Shown: one piece after another, positions 1 through 8,338 of the stretch
Layout of the letters: the number at the start of each line of letters is the position of its first letter
Numbering within the stretch: the stretch's first letter is position 1
Source of the DNA: an uncultured Chitinophaga sp.
GTDB lineage: Bacteria > Bacteroidota > Bacteroidia > Chitinophagales > Chitinophagaceae
Assembly (NCBI RefSeq): GCF_937898475.1
Contig: NZ_CALEJS010000019.1
Coordinates: 113,337 to 177,336 of the forward strand
DNA: 64,000 nucleotides
Direction of reading: 5' to 3'
Notes under the pieces: generated by a model
Seen by the model: the letters and a program-made list of their open reading frames with translations, nothing else
Told to the model about the DNA's origin: nothing
Database searches by the model: none
Made by a program: the position numbers and the translations under genes

Positions 1-301
1 TATAGGTGTTATAGTTAGGTGCTACATCTTCTGCCAGCCGGTAGAGCGTAGGCTCAATGCTTTTCATGGGGATGAAAGGCACCAGTGTGAACAGGAAGAT
101 AAAGAAAGGAGGGATGGACAGCAGGAAGTTGAAGGCAATGGCTGCTGCCCGGTCGCCAAGGCTTTTATCCCTGGCCTCTTTAAAGAAGAATTTAAGTACG
201 TCATACAAAGGCAGCCCTTCAAAACCAGGCAGCACCGTGTCTTTGCTGATGCTTACCAGCTTGCGATAGAGGGTGGTACGTCGTATAAATCTCTTCAGCA
301 T
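1..301 (-). CDS. YihY/BrkB-family inner-membrane protein (N-terminal part, runs off the window)
   Basis: Only the first ~100 codons are present; the gene continues beyond base 1. Reading from the ATG at 301-299 gives a basic N-terminus (MLKRFIRRT), a soluble stretch, then the segment DRAAAIAFNFLLSIPPFF followed by a long hydrophobic helix (IFLFTLVPFIP). An amphipathic lead-in with a conserved Asp-Arg-Ala-Ala-Ala-Ala-type motif before the first membrane helix is typical of the YihY/BrkB (formerly ribonuclease BN) family of six-helix inner-membrane proteins, whose function is poorly defined. The family assignment rests on this N-terminal block only. Confidence 0.75.
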   Translation of the reverse strand, partial: MLKRFIRRTTLYRKLVSISKDTVLPGFEGLPLYDVLKFFFKEARDKSLGDRAAAIAFNFLLSIPPFFIFLFTLVPFIPMKSIEPTLYRLAEDVAPNYNTY

Positions 302-323
302 AACAGTTATTTGAAAGCCTGGG

Positions 324-373
324 GGTTTAAGGGTTGAAGTACACAAACGGTAGAACGTTCAAACCCTTAAACC
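324..373. repeat. Intergenic hairpin built from TTTAAGGGTTGAA words
   Basis: GGTTTAAGGGTTGAA (324-338) pairs with TTCAAACCCTTAAACC (358-373), with one bulged A, around a 19-nt loop. TTTGAAAG just outside the left arm and CTTCAAAC outside the right extend the symmetry. It lies between mltG and the upstream end of the YihY gene and may terminate mltG transcription. It belongs to the word-built hairpin group seen elsewhere in the window. Confidence 0.6.
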
Positions 374-383
374 TTCAAACTTT

Positions 384-1445
384 TTATAGTCCCCGGTTGT
401 TCAAAGCGGCCTGGTATTTACGGGCATTCTGCAGGTGTTCTCGGAAGGTAACTGCAAAAGCATGATAACCGGAAAAATCAGACCGTGCACAAAAATACAT
501 ATAATCTGTATCAGGGGTGTTCAGCACGGCATCCAGGGTTTTAACGGAAGGCGTGCAGATGGGGCCGGGTGGTAAACCGGCATAACGGTAAGTATTATAC
601 GGTGAATCAAACAGCGTGTGAATCTCCCTGATCCTTCTCAGCGCAAAATCCTGCAGGGCGAACTTCACGGTGGGATCTGCCTGCAGCTTCATGCCTTTGC
701 GGTAGCGGTTCAGATATACGCTGGCTATCAATGGTTTTTCGTCGTTCTTGTTGGTTTCTTCCTCCACGATGGCGGCCAGTATGCTTACCTCGTTCATGCT
801 CAGGCCCAGGTTGCGCGCTTTGGCTTTTCTTTCGTCTGTCCAGAATTCTTCCCTGGCCTTTTCCAGCTTTTTAAAAGCCATTTCTGCAGAGGTGTTCCAG
901 TAATACTCGTAGGTATTGGGCATCACGGCGCACATCACCGTATTGGAGTCCAGCCCGAACTGCCGTAAGTATACCTGGTCCTGCATCAGTATCCGCAGGG
1001 CGGTAGAATCTGCCTCCAGGTTGCTGCAGATCTTCCTGACAAAATCGTCCTTAGTGCGTATTTTGGTGATCACCAGCTGCACGGGCGCCTGTTTACCGGA
1101 GCGCAGCAGCTTTACGATCTCAAAATTGCTCATGCCGCGGGATATCTGGTAGCGGCCCGGTTTTACCCGTCTGGGGTAGCCCAGTTTACGGGCCACAAAA
1201 TCAAAACTGTTGCGGCTTTGTATCACTTCCTGCGTTTCCAGCCCTTCCAATACATCATTGTATGAGCTGCCGCTGCGTACATAAAAGTATTTCTTGTCGC
1301 CAAAAGCCTTGGTATTAGGGCCAAACACGCGATATGCAATGTATACCGCCACGCCTGCGGCCAGTGCGCAGATAATCACCAGCGAGCGCCGTATCCAGGT
1401 GGCCCTGTTTGACCGTTTGCCAGAGTTGTTTCTTTTATTTGACAT
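384..1445 (-). CDS. mltG: Endolytic peptidoglycan transglycosylase MltG
   Basis: MltG cleaves nascent glycan strands at the inner membrane and so sets glycan length. The 353-residue protein has a basic N-terminus, one membrane helix at about residues 19-38, a LysM-like region (about 52-125), then the YceG catalytic domain. The catalytic-glutamate motif is seen as AAIVEEET at 224-231, followed by LIASVYLNRYRKGMKLQADPTV as expected for the family (about 239-260). Length matches other MltG proteins. The ATG at 1445 precedes a lysine/arginine-rich start and is the natural choice. The gene is the last of a minus-strand group but is separated from secG by a terminator. Confidence 0.93.
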   Translation of the reverse strand: MSNKRNNSGKRSNRATWIRRSLVIICALAAGVAVYIAYRVFGPNTKAFGDKKYFYVRSGSSYNDVLEGLETQEVIQSRNSFDFVARKLGYPRRVKPGRYQISRGMSNFEIVKLLRSGKQAPVQLVITKIRTKDDFVRKICSNLEADSTALRILMQDQVYLRQFGLDSNTVMCAVMPNTYEYYWNTSAEMAFKKLEKAREEFWTDERKAKARNLGLSMNEVSILAAIVEEETNKNDEKPLIASVYLNRYRKGMKLQADPTVKFALQDFALRRIREIHTLFDSPYNTYRYAGLPPGPICTPSVKTLDAVLNTPDTDYMYFCARSDFSGYHAFAVTFREHLQNARKYQAALNNRGL

Positions 1446-1504
1446 AATCCAGGTTACAACACAAAGGTTAATTGTGCTTTAGGTATAAGGTATAATTAAT
1501 TACA

Positions 1505-1533
1505 TAAAAAAACCTCGCTTTTAACGGCGAGGC
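1505..1533 (-). terminator. Intrinsic terminator of secG
   Basis: Read on the minus strand, GCCTCGC and GCGAGGT form a 7-bp G+C-rich stem around an 8-nt A-rich loop, followed directly by a run of seven U. It lies 25 nt after the secG stop codon and before mltG. Confidence 0.85.
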
Positions 1534-1558
1534 TATTAAAATAATTTTAAGAAGCGCT

Positions 1559-1915
1559 TTATTTATTTTGCGCCGGTTGCTGCTGCGGTTGTGCAGGGGT
1601 AGTATTCGGCAGCGTAGCCGGAGCAGGCTGCTGTACGGGCCTTCCTGCATTCTGTTCCATAATGGTCTTGCTCTGACGGGCCGCACTGTTCTTGTCTACG
1701 AAAAAGGACGAGGTCAGACAAAGCACTGCAATGATGGCAGCAAGTATCCAGGTGCCTTTTTCCAGTACATCAGTAGTTTGGCGAACACCTATTACCTGAT
1801 TGCCAAAACCGCCGAAAGAGCCGCTTAAACCGCCGCCTTTAGGGTTCTGGATCAGCACGAAGAAACCAAGCAGCACACAGGCCAGAATGATCAGTATACC
1901 AAAGATTAATAACAT
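1559..1915 (-). CDS. secG: Preprotein translocase subunit SecG
   Basis: SecG is the small non-essential subunit of the SecYEG channel. The 118-residue product has two membrane helices (about 1-23 and 52-70) joined by a loop with the family signature VLIQNPKGGGLSGSFGG (about 21-37). The C-terminal 25 residues are Pro/Gln/Ala-rich and low in complexity, a tail often seen in Bacteroidota SecG. It lies 20 nt downstream of the 462-residue gene on the same strand and has its own terminator. Confidence 0.93.
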   Translation of the reverse strand: MLLIFGILIILACVLLGFFVLIQNPKGGGLSGSFGGFGNQVIGVRQTTDVLEKGTWILAAIIAVLCLTSSFFVDKNSAARQSKTIMEQNAGRPVQQPAPATLPNTTPAQPQQQPAQNK

Positions 1916-1935
1916 AGATATTATCGTATTTCCTG

Positions 1936-3324
1936 TTAACTTTTATCAGCTTCAGACTGCGCTAGTTGCAGCTCCTGAATCTTTTGCGCAAAATAAGCGC
2001 TTTTGTTGGGATTAAGCAAACTTAATTTTTGATATATCTGGATAGCCGTCTGGTACTGGCGCTGCCGGGCCCAGATCTCGGCCAGGGTCTCAGATACAAT
2101 ATCGTCATTGAGGGTGATAGATTCCATGGCCATCTTTTCCACGGCCTCAGACACCTCCGGATCATCGTCCACATAAATGCGGTGCAGCTGCTGGTGATAC
2201 CAGTCCTTATCGGCCCTTTTCGCGAAGCTCTGCTTCATTTCCCGCAGCCAGTCGGTAAAACTTCTCATTTCTGCCATACCTTTTTCAGTTAACTCCTCAG
2301 CGTTGTCCGGCTCCTGGAGCCGTTTGTACGCAAAATAATCGTCCGTGTACAAAGGTTGAAAGGTAAGGGCGTCTTCTTCGTCCGGTATTTCCAGGGGATA
2401 AATCTTGATCGGTTCTTCTGCCGCCGCAGCAGTGGGTTGATTCACAGGTACTCCGGCTGCGGGCGCTGCTGGTTCCGCTGCAGCTGTTTCCGCAGCTTCC
2501 GGGGCAGCGCTTTGCTCAACAGCAGCGTCCTGTGAGATTTCTGTTTCAGCTGCAACTGCTTCATTAGCAGGGAACTCCGGTTCCTCCGGCTGTGTGCTGC
2601 CGGTGGTAAATTCCCAGCTGTCTTCCACCGCCGGCGTATCATCTGCGGCTGATGTGTCATCTGCAAACGGTGCATCTGCTGTGGAAGGATCGGCATAAGT
2701 GATGGGTTCTTCCAATGCTTCCTCCGCAGGGGATGCAGCGGGCGCTTCCGGCGCATTGTCAATGGCCGGCTCCATAATATGCTGTGGTTGTTCCGCTATA
2801 TTATCTTCGGCCGGAGCGGCAGCTGGTGCTGCCTGCCGTGCCTGCAGTTCTTCTTCCTCTTTTTGCAGAGCTTCCATGCGTTTGATGGCGGCCCTGATCT
2901 CTTCACGTTCCCTGATCATGAAATCCAGCTCATCCTCCGCGTCCCTGCGGGTAATGCTTTCCCAGTTGAGCGCCACCGGCTGTTTTTCAGCCGCAGCAGG
3001 CGGTACAATGGGTTGGGCCGCCAGGGGAGAGGGCGTATAGGCAGCGGCGGTGTGATAATGATGCGTATCAGTACTGCCACCGCTTCTTTCCAGCTCTCCT
3101 GTCAGGAACTGGAAGAAATGATGCGGATTGTTGGTATATAGCTGTGCTTTTTTGACCGCGGGTGAATGCAGGTTGGGGTACTGTTCATAATTTTTCTGTG
3201 CCAGCAAAAGGCGGGCTGCCGTAAAATACGGGTATTCATCCACCACGCCTTCCAATGTAACGATAGATACCCGGTCAAGTTCCGGCTGCTGAAAAATCTG
3301 CTGAATGATCCTCTTTGCGGTCAT
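1936..3324 (-). CDS. Conserved Bacteroidota protein with acidic linker and TPR-like C-terminus
   Basis: The function is not known. The 462-residue protein has three parts. The N-terminal ~85 residues (KRIIQQIFQQPELDRVSI...) resemble a small helical domain. Residues ~110-310 are a low-complexity linker rich in Ala, Glu and Pro. The C-terminal ~150 residues hold helices and a TPR-like unit near 415-455 (EIWARQRQYQTAIQIYQKL). No signal peptide is seen, so a cytosolic location is likely. It sits between lptE and secG in an envelope-biogenesis run on one strand, which suggests, but does not prove, a role in envelope assembly. A promoter-like TACTTTAG lies 5 nt upstream of the ATG. Confidence 0.75.
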   Translation of the reverse strand: MTAKRIIQQIFQQPELDRVSIVTLEGVVDEYPYFTAARLLLAQKNYEQYPNLHSPAVKKAQLYTNNPHHFFQFLTGELERSGGSTDTHHYHTAAAYTPSPLAAQPIVPPAAAEKQPVALNWESITRRDAEDELDFMIREREEIRAAIKRMEALQKEEEELQARQAAPAAAPAEDNIAEQPQHIMEPAIDNAPEAPAASPAEEALEEPITYADPSTADAPFADDTSAADDTPAVEDSWEFTTGSTQPEEPEFPANEAVAAETEISQDAAVEQSAAPEAAETAAAEPAAPAAGVPVNQPTAAAAEEPIKIYPLEIPDEEDALTFQPLYTDDYFAYKRLQEPDNAEELTEKGMAEMRSFTDWLREMKQSFAKRADKDWYHQQLHRIYVDDDPEVSEAVEKMAMESITLNDDIVSETLAEIWARQRQYQTAIQIYQKLSLLNPNKSAYFAQKIQELQLAQSEADKS

Positions 3325-3360
3325 AGCTGCTAAAGTATGAAAAAAAGATATATGTGGTTG

Positions 3361-3876
3361 TTACCAGTTTGCAAATGCGCGGTTGAAAATAGCGTCTGTC
3401 AGCTGGGGGAGAATGGTCTCATCCAGCAGCCTGTTCTCTACTGCACTGATCACCTGGTTGGCGGGGAAGTCGGCAGACTGGGAGAAGGGCTGGGTCCAGC
3501 CTTTTTTATCACCCACCCGTTTCACGAATACCACGTTGACGGTAACGGTCAGACGGGAGGTGGCGGCCTGGTCTACATTCGTTACAGCGGCATTGGAAAC
3601 GGTATAGCCGGTAACGGTTGATTTGAACTCATAATCAGCGCCTTCATCGTTCACCTGGGTCAGTTTGGTCTGCGATTGTACTTTCAGGCGCAGCCTTTCT
3701 GTTACCCGCTGTGCCAGCGTCGGGTTAACAATAGGTGCCCTGTTCTCTACAAAGCGAATATTCACGGTTCTGGCTCCCTGGTCTATACTGGCTCCGGAAG
3801 CGGAATATTTTACACTGCATCCGCCCAGTGCCAGAAGCACTGCTGCGGCTATCGTTCCTGTCAATAATCTGATCAT
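3361..3876 (-). CDS. lptE: LptE-family outer-membrane lipoprotein
   Basis: In Bacteroidota, LptE-family lipoproteins partner LptD in placing lipopolysaccharide in the outer membrane. I start at the ATG at 3876 because MIRLLTGTIAAAVLLALGGC is a textbook lipoprotein signal with lipobox LGGC. A longer reading to 3930 would bury the signal peptide. After the cysteine come SASGASIDQGARTVNIRFVENRA and NPTLAQRVTERLRLKVQSQT, both typical of the LptE family. The product is about 171 residues. The upstream sigma-54 activator ends 50 nt away on the same strand. Confidence 0.85.
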   Translation of the reverse strand: MIRLLTGTIAAAVLLALGGCSVKYSASGASIDQGARTVNIRFVENRAPIVNPTLAQRVTERLRLKVQSQTKLTQVNDEGADYEFKSTVTGYTVSNAAVTNVDQAATSRLTVTVNVVFVKRVGDKKGWTQPFSQSADFPANQVISAVENRLLDETILPQLTDAIFNRAFANW

Positions 3877-3926
3877 TGTCGTGTGGTGAATAGTGAATAA
3901 TCGGATCCCCCGGTGCAAATGTAACA

Positions 3927-5168
3927 TCAATCCCCGATGTTATATTCCTTCAATTTACGGTAAAGGGTCCTTTCTGAAATACCCAGGTCCAGGGCGGCAT
4001 CCTTTCTCTTTCCCTTGTGTTTTTTAAGGGCTTTAACGATCAGCTCTTTTTCCTTATCGGCAATGGAAAGGGTTTCCTCCACTTCCTCGTGATGGTCTAT
4101 ATTATGCTCCGGCAGGATGATATGCTGCGGTGATGCCAATACGTTGCCATGCATGGTGGCAGGCTCCGCCTGGCTGAAGCCATGGAGTACTTCATGATGG
4201 TCATTTTCCTCGAAGTGGGCGTTGTGTGCCATGCCGGGGTTCTGCAGGATGTCGAAGAACATTTTTTTCAGTTCCGTTACATCCTTTTTCATATCGAAAA
4301 AGAGCTTGTACAGGATATCCCTTTCGCTGGCAAAATCACTGGTGTTCTGCTGTGGCGCCGCCAGCATGGGTAAACGCGATGCATGGGGAACGTCTGGCAG
4401 GAAACGTTTCAGCTCCTGGGCAGATACCAGCTTGTCCTGCGCCAGTACCGATACCTGTTCTGCCATATTCTTGAGCTCACGAACGTTACCCGGCCAGGTG
4501 TAATTCACCAGCAGGTTGCGGGCTTCTTCATCCAGCTGGATGGAAGGGGTTTTATAACGTTCTGAGAAGTCGATACAGAATTTGCGGAACAGCAGGGGAA
4601 TATCCTCCTTCCTGTCGCGCAGCGCGGGTACCCGGATGGGCACTGTATTGAGACGGTAGTACAGGTCCTCACGGAATTTGCCATGCTGGGTATGTTCCAG
4701 CAGGTCGCGGTTGGTAGCGCCAATTACGCGTACATCTGTTTTCTGTACTTTGGAAGAACCTACCCTGATAAACTCGCCGGTCTCCAGCACACGCAGCAGG
4801 CGGGCCTGAGTGCCCATGGGCATTTCCCCGATCTCGTCCAGGAAAATGGTGCCGCCGTTAACGGTCTCAAAATAGCCTTTGCGGCTGTCTACCGCGCCGG
4901 TAAATGAGCCTTTTTCATGGCCGAAGAGCTCTGAATCAATGGTACCTTCGGGGATGGCGCCGCAGTTCACCGCAATGAACGGGTTGTGTTTACGTGCGCT
5001 TAATGCATGGATGATCGTGGAAAATACCTCCTTACCAACACCGCTTTCTCCGAAGATCATCACTGTCAGGTCTGTATTCGCAACCTGAGCAGCTACCTGC
5101 AGGGCATAGTTTAATGCAGGTGAATTTCCGATAATGCCAAATCTGTTCTTAATGGATTGTATCTCCAT
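3927..5168 (-). CDS. Sigma-54-dependent transcriptional activator without a receiver domain
   Basis: This is an AAA+ enhancer-binding protein that opens sigma-54 promoters. Walker A is GESGVGKE (40-47), the sigma-54-contacting loop is GSFTGA (87-92), and Walker B is GGTIFLDEIGEMP (105-117). A Fis-type helix-turn-helix lies at the C-terminus (KDAALDLGISERTLYRKLKEY). The protein starts almost directly with the AAA+ domain and has no N-terminal receiver, GAF or PAS domain, so its activity may be controlled by partner proteins or abundance. A His/Glu-rich linker (about 290-360) separates AAA+ from the HTH. It is 15 nt downstream of miaB and upstream of lptE; this arrangement is common in the phylum. 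Confidence 0.9.
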   Translation of the reverse strand: MEIQSIKNRFGIIGNSPALNYALQVAAQVANTDLTVMIFGESGVGKEVFSTIIHALSARKHNPFIAVNCGAIPEGTIDSELFGHEKGSFTGAVDSRKGYFETVNGGTIFLDEIGEMPMGTQARLLRVLETGEFIRVGSSKVQKTDVRVIGATNRDLLEHTQHGKFREDLYYRLNTVPIRVPALRDRKEDIPLLFRKFCIDFSERYKTPSIQLDEEARNLLVNYTWPGNVRELKNMAEQVSVLAQDKLVSAQELKRFLPDVPHASRLPMLAAPQQNTSDFASERDILYKLFFDMKKDVTELKKMFFDILQNPGMAHNAHFEENDHHEVLHGFSQAEPATMHGNVLASPQHIILPEHNIDHHEEVEETLSIADKEKELIVKALKKHKGKRKDAALDLGISERTLYRKLKEYNIGD

Positions 5169-5183
5169 AACCTAACCTCCAGC

Positions 5184-6614
5184 TTAATGGTTTAAAACTA
5201 CCTTACCTATTAAAGTAGCAGCCGTACAATCTTCCACCTTCACATAGACGTACTCTCCCTTCTGATATTGTTCTTTCGGAAAAACGATCACCTTATTCTG
5301 GTCATTTCTTCCAAAAAGGTCATTTTCTGAGCGTTTGGAAGTGCCCTCTATCAGTACTTTGAACGTTTTGCCAACATCCTGCTGCATGCTTTCGAGGGCC
5401 TGGCGGCGGTGCAGTTCCACCACTTCCGTCAGTCTTCTCTTTTTCACCTCCTCCGGAACATCATCCTGGTAGCGGCGTGCTGCCAGTGTGCCGGGGCGTT
5501 CTGAATAAAAGAACATATAAGCCAGGTCGTACTTTGCATATTCCATCATGCTCAGTGTTTCCTGGTGGTCTTCTTCCGTTTCTGTGCAGAAACCGGTAAT
5601 AATATCAGTAGAAAGGCCGCAGTCCGGTAATATTTCACGTATACGGTCCACTTTTTTCATATACCATTCCCTTGTATAGGTACGGTTCATGAGCTGCAAT
5701 ATGCGGGTGCTGCCGCTTTGTACGGGCAGGTGAATATAATTGCAGATGTTCTCATACTTCGCCATCGTGAATAGAACCTCATCGGTAATATCCTTGGGAT
5801 GGGAGGTGCTGAAACGTACGCGTAACAGGGGACTGATGAGCGCCACCCTTTCAAGCAGCCCGGCAAAGGTGATGATCTCATCCTGACCGCCGTTGGGAGA
5901 GGGGCCTACCCAGTAGTAGGAGTCCACATTCTGTCCCAGCAGTGTCACTTCGCGGTAGCCGTTGTTAAAGAGGGCGGCTGCTTCCTGTATAATGGAATAA
6001 GGATCACGGCTGCGTTCCCTGCCACGGGTAAAGGGCACCACGCAGAACGTGCACATGTTGTTACAGCCGCGCATGATAGATACAAACGCTGTTACGCCGT
6101 TGCTGTCCAGCCTTACCGGGTTAATATCGGCATAGGTTTCTTCACGGCTCAGCAATACGTTTACGGCTTTCTGGCCGGTTTCAGCCTCTTCTATCAGGGC
6201 GGGCAGGGTACGGTAGGCATCAGGGCCTATTACCAGGTCTACCAGCTTTTCTTCTTCCAGCAGCTTGGCCTTCAGGCGTTCTGCCATACAACCCAGCACG
6301 CCTACCAGCATACCGGGGTTGCTCTGCTTGATCTTGCGGAACTCCTGCAGCCGCTTGCGTACGGTCTGCTCCGCCTTTTCGCGGATGGAGCAGGTATTCA
6401 GCAGCACCAGGTCGGCCTCCTCGTAGTTACGGGTGGCGCCAAAACCTTCCTGGTTCAGTATGGAAGCTACGATCTCGCTATCGTTGAAGTTCATCTGGCA
6501 ACCATAGCTCTCTATATAGAATTTCTTGTTGTATACCTGATCATTGCCCTGTTCAGCGGCGAAAGCTTCGCCCTGACGGCTCTCATCATGCACTTTGGTA
6601 ACCTGTTCCAACAT
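5184..6614 (-). CDS. miaB: tRNA-2-methylthio-N6-dimethylallyladenosine synthase MiaB
   Basis: MiaB is a radical-SAM methylthiotransferase that adds the ms2 group to i6A37 of tRNAs. The 476-residue protein has the N-terminal UPF0004 domain with three cluster cysteines (YGCQMNF near 39, NTCSIRE, LGCMAERL). The radical-SAM motif is GCNNMCTFC (about 183-191, CxxxCxxC), and a C-terminal TRAM domain ends near VEDCTAATLIGKVVL. The ~25-residue N-terminal extension before KKFYIESYGC is normal for the phylum. A -7 box (TACTTTTG on the minus strand) lies 24 nt before the ATG. Confidence 0.95.
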   Translation of the reverse strand: MLEQVTKVHDESRQGEAFAAEQGNDQVYNKKFYIESYGCQMNFNDSEIVASILNQEGFGATRNYEEADLVLLNTCSIREKAEQTVRKRLQEFRKIKQSNPGMLVGVLGCMAERLKAKLLEEEKLVDLVIGPDAYRTLPALIEEAETGQKAVNVLLSREETYADINPVRLDSNGVTAFVSIMRGCNNMCTFCVVPFTRGRERSRDPYSIIQEAAALFNNGYREVTLLGQNVDSYYWVGPSPNGGQDEIITFAGLLERVALISPLLRVRFSTSHPKDITDEVLFTMAKYENICNYIHLPVQSGSTRILQLMNRTYTREWYMKKVDRIREILPDCGLSTDIITGFCTETEEDHQETLSMMEYAKYDLAYMFFYSERPGTLAARRYQDDVPEEVKKRRLTEVVELHRRQALESMQQDVGKTFKVLIEGTSKRSENDLFGRNDQNKVIVFPKEQYQKGEYVYVKVEDCTAATLIGKVVLNH

Positions 6615-6638
6615 TCCTTATCTCAAAATTTAGAAGAG

Positions 6639-6646
6639 CAAAAGTA
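6639..6646 (-). promoter_or_regulatory. -7 promoter box of miaB
   Basis: The minus strand reads TACTTTTG, a match to the Bacteroidota -7 consensus TAnnTTTG, 24 nt upstream of the miaB start. The -33 region is only T-rich (no exact TTTG). Confidence 0.55.
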
Positions 6647-6720
6647 ATAAAATAAATGGAAAAATGACAGAATGTCAGCGAGGGGGCTATATACATAGTG
6701 ATCCCTCTTTAGCTAAATAT

Positions 6721-6752
6721 TTTGCTAATGTTTATAGCTTTTTGTACCTTTG
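6721..6752 (+). promoter_or_regulatory. Strong Bacteroidota-type promoter driving a candidate small RNA
   Basis: TTTG (6721-6724), 20 nt, then TACCTTTG (6745-6752) match the full -33/-7 consensus. No protein gene follows on this strand, but a ~80-nt region ending in a terminator does. Confidence 0.7.
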
Positions 6753-6757
6753 CGGTG

Positions 6758-6840
6758 TCTATCTTGATAGATAAAGAAATTGGACCGGGGTGTCCCCGCT
6801 CGGTATGAAGCCAGGTGTTGAGCCTGGCTTTATATTTTTA
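6758..6840 (+). ncRNA. Candidate small RNA (about 80 nt)
   Basis: The region starts where the 6721-6752 promoter predicts a transcript and ends in a terminator. Three consecutive hairpins can be drawn: TCTAT/ATAGA with a CTTG loop just after the start; ACCG-GGG-TGT-CCC-CGCT-CGGT at 6784-6804; and the terminator at 6808-6830. The tail is T-rich only on the plus strand, so the terminator is oriented with the predicted RNA and not with the convergent DUF3800 gene. No open reading frame of note is inside. I do not recognise it as a known RNA family. Confidence 0.5.
6808..6840 (+). terminator. Terminator of the candidate small RNA
   Basis: AAGCCAGG (6808-6815) pairs perfectly with CCTGGCTT (6823-6830) over a 7-nt loop, followed by TATATTTTTA. 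It overlaps the last codons of the convergent DUF3800 gene. Confidence 0.65.
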
Positions 6841-7572
6841 TGGAAATTCCTTCAGCCCATATCTCCTGTTGTTCTTACTGTAAAATTTGTCTTTCAGCAC
6901 GTCAAACGCGGGATTAGGCCTATCCGGTGCAATAACATGCTGTGCTATAGGATAAGCGACAAGATCCGCCAGCTGCAGGCCATTAATATTTTCCTTTTTC
7001 GCTTTAAAAACTATACTGGTATTATACGCTGCAAGCCTTTCCCTGCTTACATAGTGCGTTCCCCTGGCCAGTAAACGCTGAAAATGCTCATCCAGTTGCT
7101 TGTCTTCTTTTTTACCTCTCTTTTCAATGACTATCTCGAGTTCCTTGAGACCTTTTATATCATCCAGAAAGAATATTGCCCGTTCTATAATAAAAGACAG
7201 GCAAATTTCATACACGTCATTCGACAATCGTCCATACCGCTCAATAAACTTATCTTTCCGGATAACAGTGGCGATTATCTTATAGTCGTTATTCACCACT
7301 ATCTGGTTTATCTTTTCGTAAAATTCCTGCTTAATCTCCAGGTCAAAAAGAATACTAAATTCCTTGTCACACTTCCTTATATCCCTTGAGTGCAATATCA
7401 CGTTGATGTTTGACCAGAACCGGTTTTTGAGATCATTTATGCTTTGCCTTAGCGCCTCGTAGCGGTCCTCTCCAATTATTACTCCACATAACAAAAAGAT
7501 TGGAAAGTCCTCATTAATCTCTGTCAGTCCGTGATTACCGCTTTCATCAAGAAATAGCCGATATTTTGTCAT
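6838..7572 (-). CDS. DUF3800 domain protein
   Basis: The 244-residue protein begins with the DUF3800 signature YRLFLDESGNHG (4-15), where Asp9 and Glu10 suggest an RNase-H-like fold. Further acidic positions follow (IVIEKRGKKEDKQLDEHF near 147-164; LQLADLVAYPIAQHV near 200-214). Members of this family are often found with mobile or defence genes, and the activity is not established. Here it stands alone between tRNA-Gly and a candidate small RNA, in a region otherwise made of core genes, which would fit a small insertion next to the tRNA. No flanking repeat of the tRNA end was found. Confidence 0.8.
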   Translation of the reverse strand: MTKYRLFLDESGNHGLTEINEDFPIFLLCGVIIGEDRYEALRQSINDLKNRFWSNINVILHSRDIRKCDKEFSILFDLEIKQEFYEKINQIVVNNDYKIIATVIRKDKFIERYGRLSNDVYEICLSFIIERAIFFLDDIKGLKELEIVIEKRGKKEDKQLDEHFQRLLARGTHYVSRERLAAYNTSIVFKAKKENINGLQLADLVAYPIAQHVIAPDRPNPAFDVLKDKFYSKNNRRYGLKEFP

Positions 7573-7668
7573 TGGAGTTAAATGGAAAGATGTTTTGGTG
7601 CTCTTTGAGGTTCATATTATCAACAAACAAGCAACCTGTCACGGGAAGGGCGCAGGCTGTAATCTCTG

Positions 7669-7741
7669 AGCGGAAAACGGGGCTCGAACCCGCCACCTAC
7701 GGCTTGGGAAGCCGTCGCTCTACCAAATGAGCTATTTCCGC
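7669..7741 (-). tRNA. tRNA-Gly (anticodon CCC)
   Basis: The minus strand folds as a cloverleaf: acceptor GCGGAAA/TTTCCGC, D stem GCTC/GAGC, anticodon stem ACGGC/GCCGT with loop TTCCCAA (anticodon CCC, read as GGG codons), T arm with GGTTCGAGC, and discriminator U at 7669. No 3' CCA is encoded. The length is 73 nt. Confidence 0.95.
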
Positions 7742-7805
7742 TTATAACCGGTTTATTCCCAAAGGTCTAAACCGGTCGCAATATAAAAAATTTCACTGTA
7801 CCAAA

Positions 7806-8315
7806 CTAAGCCGTCTGCAACTTCTTCATCACCCAGCTGTCTTTTACCGGGATGAGCCACTGCTGTTCCATATCCGCTTTGGTAAGTACGGTATTGTTCA
7901 GGTACAGGGTGTCTTCATTGATAAAGCCTTTTTCAAAGGCATAACCTAACTGGGCCAAAGGCAGCAGCTGTATCTTGTCGTTCACTACAAAGCCCAGCAG
8001 CAGGCGGTCAAAAAGATTCACTTCATACTGCCTTTCAATGCTTTTGATGATGCGTACGGAACTATCTGTACTGCAACCGCTTACGCCGGTAGCGCTCTCG
8101 TCTGCCATCACTACGATCACCTGGTTGAAAAGGAGTTTTGCCCAACCCTGTACACGGTCGCCGTGCGACAGCCACTGGCTGGCAAACTGGTCTAATTGCT
8201 CATTGATCTCAATGGTTTCCCGCTCGTTGAAAGGGCGGTTAGACTGATATATCCATACCCGTGACGATGGTGAAAAGTCAGCAGGTAATAATTGTTTTAC
8301 TTCTTTTGTTATCAT
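7806..8315 (-). CDS. Conserved Bacteroidota protein of unknown function
   Basis: The 169-residue soluble protein contains the stretch FNQVIVVMADESATGVSGCSTDSSVR (about 63-88), conserved in homologues I recall from Bacteroidota that are often labelled 'ABC transporter ATPase' although no Walker motif is present. That label is not supported here. It lies 23 nt downstream of the Fe-S protein gene on the same strand and probably forms a three-gene unit with it and the membrane Fe-S protein. Confidence 0.7.
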   Translation of the reverse strand: MITKEVKQLLPADFSPSSRVWIYQSNRPFNERETIEINEQLDQFASQWLSHGDRVQGWAKLLFNQVIVVMADESATGVSGCSTDSSVRIIKSIERQYEVNLFDRLLLGFVVNDKIQLLPLAQLGYAFEKGFINEDTLYLNNTVLTKADMEQQWLIPVKDSWVMKKLQTA

Positions 8316-8338
8316 ACCACAAAATTACAATATTCACA

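Noticed and set aside
6838..7741. DUF3800 gene as an integrated element at tRNA-Gly
   Set aside because: No duplicate of the tRNA-Gly end was seen on the far side and there is no integrase.
7806..8315. ABC transporter ATPase (usual database label for this family)
   Set aside because: No Walker A, Walker B or LSGGQ motif is present.
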